From the NCBI RefSeq assembly GCF_001039355.2, contig NW_019775771.1, positions 1 to 62,000 on the forward strand: a stretch of DNA of 62,000 nucleotides, written 5' to 3'. Made by a program: the position numbers and the translations under genes. This DNA comes from Lingula anatina. Taxonomy: Eukaryota; Brachiopoda; Lingulata; Lingulida; Lingulidae. Positions within the stretch are counted from its first letter, which is position 1. Each line of letters begins with the position of its first letter. Shown here piece by piece: positions 25,001 through 35,155 of the stretch. The notes under the pieces were generated by a model. It was not told where the DNA came from. It ran no database searches and was given only the letters and a program-made list of their open reading frames with translations.

Positions 25001-26755
25001 ATCCATGCTGACCTTGATGTCACAGAAAATATCATATCCGGCCTGGAATCATGGCTTGGAAAGTGGAGCGCCTCCGTGAATGTCCCCGCTGAGGCTCATG
25101 TGGTCCTTTCTCCGGGGGATATCCCAAAAATACAGGAGTACCCTGTGTTGTTTCAGAAATTCTCTCGTAAGCATGAGAACACCTGGCAACAGGGTGTTTT
25201 TGAGATCTCCCCTGAAGGACTTATAATTAAGGTGGGTGAAAGTCGTTAAGACAGTGTTGTTTACTTCCTTTAGGGTATGTGATTGTAAGAATAAATGGTT
25301 AAAGTACTTAAATTTTAACAAATCTTGTAAAAGCAATGTTGAAAGATAAATTGTGACAGGAGTATTTCTTTGAAGATGTCAGTGTGCATGTTTTGTTGCA
25401 TTTTCAAACAAACAAAGTCATTTTTTAATCCTAAGTTCACATCCGTTGCAATTTTAAAAAGCAAAGTAGTTTATATAATCAAGTAATGATTCCAGAACTC
25501 TCCTCGTTTTCTAGGATCAGCTGAATGCCATTGTGCAGTTTTATGGGGTCAAGGACGTGTCAAAGGTGAAGGTCACCACCCCGTGGGAAATAGAAATCTC
25601 AAAGTTTATGACAGGACAACCTGATGTCAAGTACAGAATTATGTCCACCAAGATGGTGCAAATATTAAAGGTGAGGTTAGGAGAAATACTCCTGTCTTTT
25701 TCTGTGGCTTATTTACTCCAAGGTGGAAATTAGGCAACTGACAAGACAATATCACTTTTAGAAAGACTGCTTTTGATTTTTTTTTAGCTTTGTTTAAAGA
25801 TTTAAACTTGAAAGATGATTTATTTAGTAATCTATGAAAATACATGTCTTAAAAAGAAACAAACTAACAGAGAAAAGTGTAAAAAATTGCCCTGTGAAGC
25901 AAAAAATGGCCATGCTTTGCTGTTCCTCCTTGTTAATCATCATATTTTACACATGATTTCATTACTTTTGAATTGACCAGGTGCTGGAAGCCAAATACAG
26001 GTCAAAGATGGAGTATGAAGGACCTCCAACTTTGGAGAAATGGCAGAGGAAATCTTGTGGTAATGATAATTGTTTTTGTATAAATCTTTGGTTAAAATAA
26101 ATTTCATTGTAAGGAGGGACCTGTAGGCCATATACTGTATACGAAAAAGTAAACAAAGAAATAAACCAGCAAATAAAGACTAAGTTTTTATTCTAAATAA
26201 GTAAATGTCTAAGAGCTTTATACCCTGGCTATGAGTTCACATGAAAGGCCAGCAGATTTTTAAGGACAATATTTAGACCTGTTCTTGCATTTGTTTTTAT
26301 ATTTTCAAATGTGAAGAATTGATATGATCTAGGCACTTGATTTTCTTTTTACATGGTTTAGACATTGCTTCTAGAAAAATCAGTTCAGAAACTTGAAAGT
26401 AAACAAGACGACTTACATAATCTTTTTTCTTACAGGTGAGGATCAGCATATCAAGCTGGAAGACAGAATAGACGAGGATGTTTTCACCACCCCTCCCTCC
26501 AGCCCTTACCCCTCCATTTCAGAGAAAATGCAATCACAGTCTCAACCACAGCCACAACTAACGCAATCCGATCTCATCACAGACGAGGAGCTGGATGAGC
26601 TCAGTTCTGCTGTGAGTACCATGAAGACTATGGCCACAGATATCGGCTACGAGGCTGACAGACAGAATGAGAATATTGAGGAAATGTCGCACATGGTGGA
26701 GGGTGCAACACACAGGATAAAAAGCAGTGATAAGAGAGTGAAAAAGTTGACATAA
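21866..26755 (+). CDS. SNAP47: SNAP-47, Qb/Qc SNARE protein, complete coding region in six exons
   Basis: Exons: 21866-22066, 24189-24422, 24905-25231, 25515-25670, 25981-26059, 26436-26755. All introns are GT-AG and phases agree, giving 438 residues (human SNAP-47 is about 464). Role (known): SNAP-25-family SNARE with two SNARE helices, acting in intracellular membrane fusion and trafficking. Seen: an N-terminal PH/GRAM-like region opens with a Trp/Tyr/Lys-rich WYKKKRRW block (about 35-45). SNARE helix 1 is at about 150-190, with LHHQGEQLD giving zero-layer Gln164. A long linker contains the family block TTPWEIEISKFMTGQPDVKY. SNARE helix 2 is at about 382-438, with ADRQNENIEEM giving zero-layer Gln409. 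The linker has no Cys cluster for palmitoylation; known SNAP-47 also lacks the SNAP-25 cluster. A Pro/Ser/Gln-rich spacer precedes helix 2. Start: ATG at 21866, since the GTG just before it is not a plausible start. Confidence 0.93.
22720..22766. other. Assembly gap (47 N) before poly-A
   Basis: Unknown sequence inside SNAP47 intron 1, followed by a run of A to 22790. Confidence 0.95.
23223..23437 (+). mobile_element. PIF/Harbinger-like MITE family 2, copy 1
   Basis: 215 bp with TTA target duplication (23220-23222, 23438-23440). Ends are GACCCCATTTCCAGAG and CTCTGGGAATGCAGCC. Inverted inner blocks TAGATCGATCTA occur near both ends. It lies in SNAP47 intron 1. Confidence 0.75.
24189..24422 (+). 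CDS. SNAP47: SNAP47 coding exon 2
   Basis: 78 codons, phase 0 to 0, between TTATTTTCAG and GTTATACAA. It completes the PH-like domain (VQIPFDSIFQICKG, then NDQHWFSALPNRDG) and the EHFWKERL helix. A Lys-rich stretch and KGQELLK follow and lead into SNARE helix 1. EHFW and KGQEL match the same places in vertebrate SNAP-47. Confidence 0.92.
24905..25231 (+). CDS. SNAP47: SNAP47 coding exon 3, first SNARE helix
   Basis: 109 codons, phase 0 to 0. It holds SNARE helix 1 (LQKAATQLHHQGEQLDATM, zero-layer Gln164) and the start of the inter-SNARE linker, ending SPEGLIIK before GTGGGTGAA. Confidence 0.92.
25515..25670 (+). CDS. SNAP47: SNAP47 coding exon 4
   Basis: 52 codons, phase 0 to 0, TTTTCTAG to GTGAGGTTAG. 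It carries the linker block PWEIEISKFMTGQPDVKYRI, which aligns well with vertebrate SNAP-47. Confidence 0.9.
25981..26059 (+). CDS. SNAP47: SNAP47 coding exon 5
   Basis: 79 nt, phase 0 to 1, AATTGACCAG to GTAATGATAA. It encodes VLEAKYRSKMEYEGPPTLEK and a short basic end. It is too short to stand out as an ORF but is fixed by splice sites and phase. Confidence 0.85.
26436..26755 (+). CDS. SNAP47: SNAP47 last coding exon, second SNARE helix
   Basis: 320 nt ending in TAA. A low-complexity Pro/Ser/Gln spacer is followed by SNARE helix 2 from DEELDELSSAV to the C-terminal RVKKLT. Zero-layer Gln409 lies in ADRQNE. The C-terminal KRLT-like end matches known SNAP-47 proteins. Confidence 0.92.
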
Positions 26756-28050
26756 CATGCTGGAGTTCCATAAGATAAAAAAAGAAAGACGTCTTTCACT
26801 GGTTGTAAAATTGAATTTTCAGCTGGATTGGATTTTGATGGGCGATTCATGTAAGACTTAGTTCAGTGACTAAGTTCAGGGATGCTTGGTATGCATCATA
26901 CCAGATAAGTGTTCTTTACCAGTGAAGAATAAAAAGAAGTTGCCATTGTATAAAAAGAAATACAGTATAGGATAGAAAAATAGAAAATGGAGAAGTGGAG
27001 AGAGATACTACATTTTGGAGGGTGTTGGTCTCAGAAAGTATGTAAAAGTAAACTAAGGAAACCAAAGTATAAGTCAATATAAATAAGATGCATTTCATAA
27101 TATTCAGTGAATTGGAGCATTTTTTTGCTAAGTTGACTAGCTTCCTATTAAAGGGTAAAATGCCAAATAAATGGACATGCTGAACTTGATCATTTTCCAT
27201 GTTCAAGAGGCTCTTTGGAGTATTGTAAGTGTGTGTGTAAATACCAAATCTTTTCTGACACAAGCTGACAAAATGTTATCTATCAGAATATGCCTATGGC
27301 AAGTTCTGACATTGGTTTTTCGGATGTTCTTATATGAGAATGATCGAAACCTCTCGTTGAGCCTTTTTTGAGCCCACTCCCACCCCACACTAAACCCACT
27401 TTTTAAACCAAAGGTCTCACACAGAGTAGAATGTCTTGTCAAAAAACTTCAGGATAGTTCTCCAGCATTAAGTGATACCAGACTAAACGCATCAAACAGT
27501 TCCCTGCATTATGCCTTGCTTGCCAGAGTTGGGTTTCTGAATTATTATTCAAAGATATTATCTTCCTATTAATTTAGCATAATCATATGCTGTTGCTCTA
27601 TGCCAGGTGATCTGAATGCTTTTATTTAGTCATATTATTATATTTCTATGTTACTGTTTAATATTTTTTGTTAAAAAGCAGCAAGGTCATGGTAAAAATG
27701 TCCCAAAGTTTTTTTCAACTGTTACTGCTGTTGTTGAGTCATAAATTGTGTCTGTAAACAAGAGAATTTGCTTTTCTAAAGTTTTCTTTGTAGTCATTTG
27801 CATTTGTATTTACAAATGTCTGCTTGTAAAAATATTGCCTATAAAGAGGCATAAAGTGAAGAATTAATGAGTACCTGAACTTTTTGCCCAGTTTCAAGAC
27901 CATATTTTGATATACTTGAAACCAATTTCTGCAAGTGGTTTGGTAGAAATGAATCAGTTATGTTGTTAAAATGCTATTTTTGCCATTGATTAAGATCTGC
28001 AATTGACTCTTGGAATACTGATTCAAAATAAATAAATGGTTTTAAAAATC
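26756..28050 (+). terminator. SNAP47: SNAP47 3' untranslated region with tandem polyadenylation signals
   Basis: AT-rich, with no ORF of interest. Overlapping AATAAA motifs at 28027-28032 and 28031-28036 are the likely processing signals, so the transcript probably ends near 28050. Confidence 0.5.
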
Positions 28051-28159
28051 ATGTGGGTTTAAAACCACTACAGTCTCATATGCAAGCATTCAAAATATTG
28101 ATGCATGTTGAGAGCAAAAGGCACATAAAACACAAAAACTGTTTAAATGATAAAATCAA

Positions 28160-30869
28160 CAATTTCATTTTATGCAAAATTTTATTTTATTCTTTAAAAT
28201 CATGGATGGAAAATACATTTCTTAAGTTCAGTAATAATTACATAATTATTGACATTACATAAACAGCATACCCCCCCAACACAGTTCCACACATAACCTA
28301 CAAGCATGCTATGATCTGCTTCATTATAAAATTAAATAAACACCAATCCCACGAACATTTTCAACATTATCATACAACATAACATTACAACAACATTTGT
28401 CACATCTTGGCTTTTTGCAAAGCAAATATTGCAGCAATCATTATAATGTGTTAAATTAAATATTAACTTACAATTTATTACTAAATATCAATATCAATAT
28501 TCGAGTGCCTTTTCAAAAGAGGATCATTGTTAGGAAAATGATAATAAAATTGAGACAGGTAACATAAATGACGTCCTATTATTCCCTGTGGATTTTCTTA
28601 ATTAAGTAACTTCTTTTCCTGCAAGGTTCATTCGATTTGCAACCATGGTTGTTTTTGTTTTGTATTGGCCATTTCTAAGTACATTAAGTAAAATTTTCTT
28701 GCTTTTAATACCCAAATCAGTACATTTTGTAAAAATTTGTTCAAATATCACTTTCTATGCTAAAGTGAGATCACACTGGAAAAGTTTAACCAAATGTCAT
28801 GTCATTAAAACGTGAAGGTCATAATATGAAGGTCACTGATACAACAGTTGCTTGCCTCACTGAGTAGTGCTGCTGTTCTCAACACTTTTTATAGGTTACT
28901 CAATAGATTATTCATGTAGAATAAATTGAAAGCAATCCCCTCTCCATGAATTAATCCCGTTTCTGAACATTTTTGATACAAAACCCACCCAAATTTCTGT
29001 TAGAAAGAGAGAAAGTCCTCCAAGGGGTTCAAATTGCTATGTACTGACATCATAGAGACTGGTTCAGAACTGGTTTCACTTTGCCAGCATGAACTCCGGT
29101 ACTACACAACTACAAAAGGTAACTGAATGTTCTTTCCATCAATACAACATTTCACACAGCCTCACTTACAAACGCCTGTGACTTAAAATATGAATCACTT
29201 AGTTGTTAAGAGAATAAGCAATGATACAATTTAATAAATTCTAATATATGATCAACAAGCTTCAACACCCTGGTCCAGGCATTTATATCCACAGCTGATG
29301 AGCTAATAAATATTTATATCAATATATATACAGTCCGTATAAAACCTACAGTTCCCACCACCACCACTGGGGTATAATATAACAATATTGATAACAATTA
29401 AAATCACTGGTCTGTGCCCCCCCCCCCCCACCCCCTATTCCCACCACCACCAAGTCACGAATGATTCTTCTTGTTGTCATGTTCAAAGTCAGAATCACAC
29501 CCTACCCCTAAGATCATAGAGAACCACTTTCCCCAGTCACCATATCAAATATGGCCTTATGTGAAAGACATCTCACTGCTTTGTATATTACATCACTGAC
29601 TTTGAATGAAAGACATCTGTCTCTATATAGTGTACTGTTATCACCATCAACATGAAACGTTTAACCCTGGATTTCGTAAAATTGGGATGAATTTGGTTGG
29701 TTTTTGCCTTGCCTCTCAGTTAAACCACGTGTTTTCAAGCGGGTCAAGTCTCTGCTGCTTCCAGTTTCAGTTAAGTCCTATTTAAAACCTAGTCAAAATG
29801 GACTAAAGCTATAAGCATGATATTATCATGATATTAACTTCAAGTGGAATAAAGAAATTTAGCAACTTGTTTACAAAGTGGGTCAGTAAAATTTATCCAT
29901 GGTTCATGCAGGTAGAGATATTAAGGACACAAATGCATGGAGAATCAGTTTTCATTTCTACCTTGAATGCACCAATAAATGCAGTTCACTTATCCTTTTC
30001 ATGAGACTGTGGCCACAGTATCTTCTCCATGTTTGATTGTTGCACCTAAAAATTACTTGCTTGGAAATTGTCTCAAATTATTCAAAAAATTATTTGAAAT
30101 TTAGTGAATGTTTTAGGTTGAACTCAGAATGACCAGGTGACCACAATTCACTGGTTTTCTCGTCAACTTTTTAAAACATATTGCATAGAAGTTGCAGCAC
30201 AATAAGGCCTATCTTTTTGTAAACTGCATCTTGGCTTATTTTATGTATGCTTACTACACTTGCTTCACGATAAGCAAAATACAACGCAAAATCTATCTAA
30301 AACTCATAACCATTTGAAAGAATCTGCATCAGGGCTTTTTTGGTCCATTATTTCTTCAATTATTAACTGATAAGACTATTACTTCCAATTCAATGTCCAA
30401 TCTATGATCTTCTTACATAAGGTACATGTTAATTTAACTACTTTGGTGTTCCTTCACCAAAACTGTTATGTGGAACACACGTTAGTATCTAAACACTGTA
30501 CTTCTCCATATCAACAGCACAGTGCCATCACAGTTGTATCTTATGTTAGCTATCTGATTTCCAGTCCACGTTCCTTCTGATGTAAATTACTCTGGCATTA
30601 ATATGTTGTGCCTAATTAATCAATTAAAACTCATCTGAGATAGTTACTTAAAACTCGAGCTGTGGACACGGTAGGTTCGAGCAATGCTTCTTCCAGACTT
30701 TTACACCACATGTACATGATCCATTACAAAAGTACATTTATTTATATGTGCGTAGACCCCCTCCAGAAGCTATCCACCATACTGAATATGGCTGCCATTA
30801 TGGTTTTGTTATCCTGATTAGGTTTTTATACAAAATCCCCAATTTGCAATAGACTAGAAACTGCTAAGA
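28160..30869 (-). terminator. Long 3' untranslated region of the GALNT gene
   Basis: AT-rich sequence downstream of the GALNT stop, without supported exons. Overlapping minus-strand AATAAA motifs at 28181-28191 would end the transcript about 110 bp from the predicted SNAP47 end. Earlier AATAAA motifs could give shorter forms. It contains a poly-C run at 29417-29429. The UTR extent is inferred. Confidence 0.4.
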
Positions 30870-30952
30870 CTATAGATGCTTGTCACCAAAATTTTTATTC
30901 CAGTCTATGTCGCTCATTATCCACTTCTGGGATTGATCTCCTCTGCAGGGAC
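30870..30952 (-). CDS. GALNT1: GALNT last coding exon: gamma repeat end and stop
   Basis: Acceptor TATTTCAG, phase 1, then [20 protein letters not shown] and a short tail to TAG. SQKW is the final QxW of the lectin domain. The exon is too short for an ORF search but phase and motif agree with exon 10. Confidence 0.85.
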
Positions 30953-33900
30953 CTGAAATAAGACGACTCAGGAGGTAATAAAGATTGGGCTTAAAAAGTG
31001 ACATCTGACCTCTGTTAATTAATAATCAATAATGGAAATCACACTTATCATTCACAACTTCCAGCATTACAAGTACCAGAGAAATGTAAATTTGAAAGAA
31101 GCTGAGGCAAATTCAATAATGTTGAATACTTATTTCCCATTCAGTTGAATTAAAGAAAAATCGATACATGATGTCAATTTTTCTTGTTTTAATGTACATG
31201 CATCAAATTTGTAAATTGGGGTGAAAAAACTTGCTACATAACATTTATCCTTTACATCCACTGATTGAGCTTGTCTTGCAAGATCTTACCTATAGACGGT
31301 GAATCTTTGGCAGATTCCTGTGGAGCACCTAAACATTGGTTGGAATTTACATGACGAATTTCTTCAGTCTGAAAAAGATAACATGAACACATATGAAATC
31401 ATGACAAAAACATTATACCACAAAGCTAGTACACATCACAAACATTTTAAAATTACAAATAAGCATTTATTTCAGTGGTTTCATTTTTTATATAGTTCAT
31501 TTTATTCACTTTTTAGTTTTTCCATATAAAAGACAAATTACTGACAATCTTAAATTAGAAAAATATTGAAATGTCACATGTTCAATAATGATAACTTTAT
31601 CAGAAATGCATCCATATAAGAACATGGGTTGTAATTATACATAAAACACAGCATATGATCAATATTTGTTCATCTACTTGTCTAGAAATTAATGCTAAGA
31701 ACAACATTAAAAAGCACTACAAGCAAAATTGTGCAATTAAAAAAGGCAAATAAAAATTAGTCAATCAAAGAAATAGTAAAAGATGACACAAACTGATTTC
31801 ACCCCAGTGTCCATATCAATATATCAAAGTTTCACTATTTCTATTTCAGCACCGGCCAGTTTTATATACAATACTCGTAAGCAACCTCATTTAAAATTTG
31901 GTCAGATGACATTTGCTACTAATAAAAAAGAAAAAAAAATCCAATGCAGGAATTGAAAGTTTGAAACTTTAATTTATTAATATAAGAACTGCGCAGTATT
32001 CACAGCACATGACTGTCACATGAAACATGGGTTATCTGGAGCCCGCCCACCAACAACTAACATTTCACCTCTGCCACGTGCCTTTATTCACTCTGTGAAC
32101 TTGGAATATATTTTTTGGATTTAAGAAGACACCTGATCACCTTTGAAAAATATCTGTCCACCAATCATCAAAAACGACGAAATTATTTGTATATGCCATA
32201 TTTTCATGATGATCTAACCCAAGTCATCCTAAATAACATCTGTACAACAAACATTTGGCAAGCTTTCTGAAAATGTTGTTCTCTTTACTAATAGAGTGCC
32301 AGCATCTCATTAAAGAGTGATTTTGTTTTTACTTTAAGGAATATGTGCATCCTTTAATAATATGCAAATATTCAAGAAATTTCTCGAGCTAAAAAAAAAT
32401 ATGAACCTTTGGCAAAGTAATGAATAAACACGTAAAACCTTAAAGCTCTTAAACCTTATCCAACCAAGTTTTCTTCCTTCACCCTGTAGGTTAATGACAA
32501 TTGCAAAAAAAAAAAAAAAAAAATTTTGTAATGTCTTAAAAACCAGGACGATCCTGTTCAACCCCCAAACCTTTCAATTTGAAAAAAAAAAAAAGACTTA
32601 AAATGTTGGCCACCAACTTGTCAGTTACAATCCAGCAATGTATTTCTGAAGCCTTGTTATCCGTCACCAAATATCTATGACATGGCATAGTATAATATAT
32701 ATGATATCATAGAGATAAACTCCCAGCAGCCTACTACTGAGTAGCATATCTAGACTATGGCAGGTAAGGCACCCATGTTCTGGGTGCCATGTATAGAGGG
32801 CACCACTGACAAGCTTTTCTCAACTTTTTAAGATGTCCGATGTTAAAACAGGGGCCCAATTTATATCAGTGCTTGCCATAGGTCCTAATTTTCTCATAAT
32901 CACACCCTCTTCTAGTGAACTATAATAATGAAACCTGTAGCCCTTCTCCCAGTTCAATACCTCTCTATCATACTTCCAACGTTGTGCACCACCATGTCCG
33001 TTACAATTCAGCATCTTAATGTCGTAATGCAGGCCCATACGGAAGGGCTCTAGACAAAGCCCATCCGTCATAATTTCTTCTTTTCTGGTATAAGAGAACA
33101 CCTAGAAGACCAAGAGAAACGGAAAAAGACAATCAGGAAACGGAAATGCTACTAAAGAGGTGCAGTGAGGTTGGTCCCCTGTGCCTATGTGAGAGAGGCA
33201 GCCAGCTACACAACGGTTTCCATGCCTGGAGGAAGAAAAGAGAGCAACTCTGGTGGCAGTGGTGGGATCTCGGTGGTGTTTTTATTCCCACCCGAATATA
33301 TACATAAGTATACCTCCTTGTTATATTCCCAGAGTTGGTTTCCGCCCATTCCGTGGCATGAAAATAGTTTGACGGGACCGTTGATGGCGGACACGTCCAG
33401 ACAGAGGTCGTCCATTTGTAATGCCTTCTTCTTTGTGAATGAAAATATCTGCAAGAGAGAAAGCATGAGTTCTATGGGTAAAAACACCATCACCAGGGGA
33501 TACCTAACAATACAGAGATTGTGGGATAAATCAACAGGGTGTACTAGAGAGATGAAGCAAGGATAATTTGGCAATTAGGAGGGAGGGTGCAAGCCCCAGA
33601 AAACTACACAACAAAAATAGAATATTTAGAGACTCAGATTCCAATATTGGATTAATAATATTGTTAATTATTATTATAAATAATTCAAAAACTTGATATA
33701 ATAGAACAAAAAGGGTGAGATGACAGTAGGCCCTACTTATAATTGTTGAAATTTGTTGGACTTCACAATTTGTTTGATTTATAGAAATTGAGCAGAACAT
33801 TTTAGGAAGCAAGGACTTTTATTAATGTAATACTGGGCAAATCAATAAACAATGATTAAATGAAAAAAGTTAAACAATTATTCAATACAGTACTATGGTC

Positions 33901-35101
33901 ATATTATATGAAAAAGATTTATCTGAAAGTTAAAATGAATTGGTTTTATTTTGTCAAAAAGTTTTTTTTTTTATAACTATCAGTAAAAAAAATGAACAGT
34001 GAAACATAATAGTAACTGCTATTATCATAAAAAGAATATATACTTACTGGAAGAAAAAAAATGCAACAGACTCTGCATAACTAAGATATTTTGGGACCAG
34101 GAAACTTCTTCAGTTATGTTAAAATTTAAGACAATGTTCACATGCCTTTCAGCTAATATGATAAAAATCCATCCCATCTGACTTCTGTGAGATTATATAT
34201 TTGTTACAATTTGAGAAATGTAATGACAAGATAAGCAGAGATTGCTGCATTTTAAGCACACAAAAATGTAAAACATTAACAGCCTAATCACTATACAATT
34301 ATGCCTGAAGAAGACATTAAAACAAAATTGACATAACACATTGATAATTTTACATTAAAAGGATAACTAGGAAATATAAAGCACTGAGATACTACAATAA
34401 AATGGTTGTTCTAATAAATTCATTTGGAATTTAAAAAATGTGAACTGTTCATCCAAAATCTAATAATTTTACCAATGGAATGGTGCATGCACATTAACAA
34501 TAACAATTTGAAATCAAATAAGTTTTCACTTAAAAAATATATATTGTAAATTACGTATTGAAAATGAAAATAATAATACAAAATACCTGCAATACTTTAT
34601 TTTAGAAAATTCAAAATGGCTGACAAATTTAAGACGGCCAACTGAGTATGTACTTTATGAAGACATATATTTGTGATTACCTGATTTCCTCCCATGCCAT
34701 GACAAGATACCACCCCCACCTTCTCTCCAGCCTTGCGCCCCATGGTGTCTATACATTGGCCTGTTTGCTTATTTCTTATCTAGAACAAATGAGATGAAGA
34801 TAATTAAAAAAAAAAAAAAAAAAAATTAATAACAGTATACGTGGTGAGATTTAGATGCCATTTCCATTGACACCAATGGTCTATGTAGATCCACCCAATC
34901 CTGCCGGGACTCTCACTTAGTGCAATCAGCCTCCTCTTCTTTCCAACATATTGGTATAATCATCAGCTTTTTGTATTCTACTTAATGCCAGGAGGCAGCT
35001 TGTCATTCAGTTAAACAAATTGCAGTCATTCAGAGTCTCTGCAGAATTGGGTCAATCCACATTGACCGATGGTGTCCATGGGGCGCTACATTGTTTTCAT
35101 G

Positions 35102-35155
<54 letters not shown>

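Noticed and set aside
24790-25336. Minus-strand frames over SNAP47 exon 3
   Set aside because: Shadows of the plus-strand coding exon.
33165-33566. 133-codon plus-strand frame
   Set aside because: Antisense shadow of GALNT lectin exon C, which has the family match and splice sites on the minus strand.
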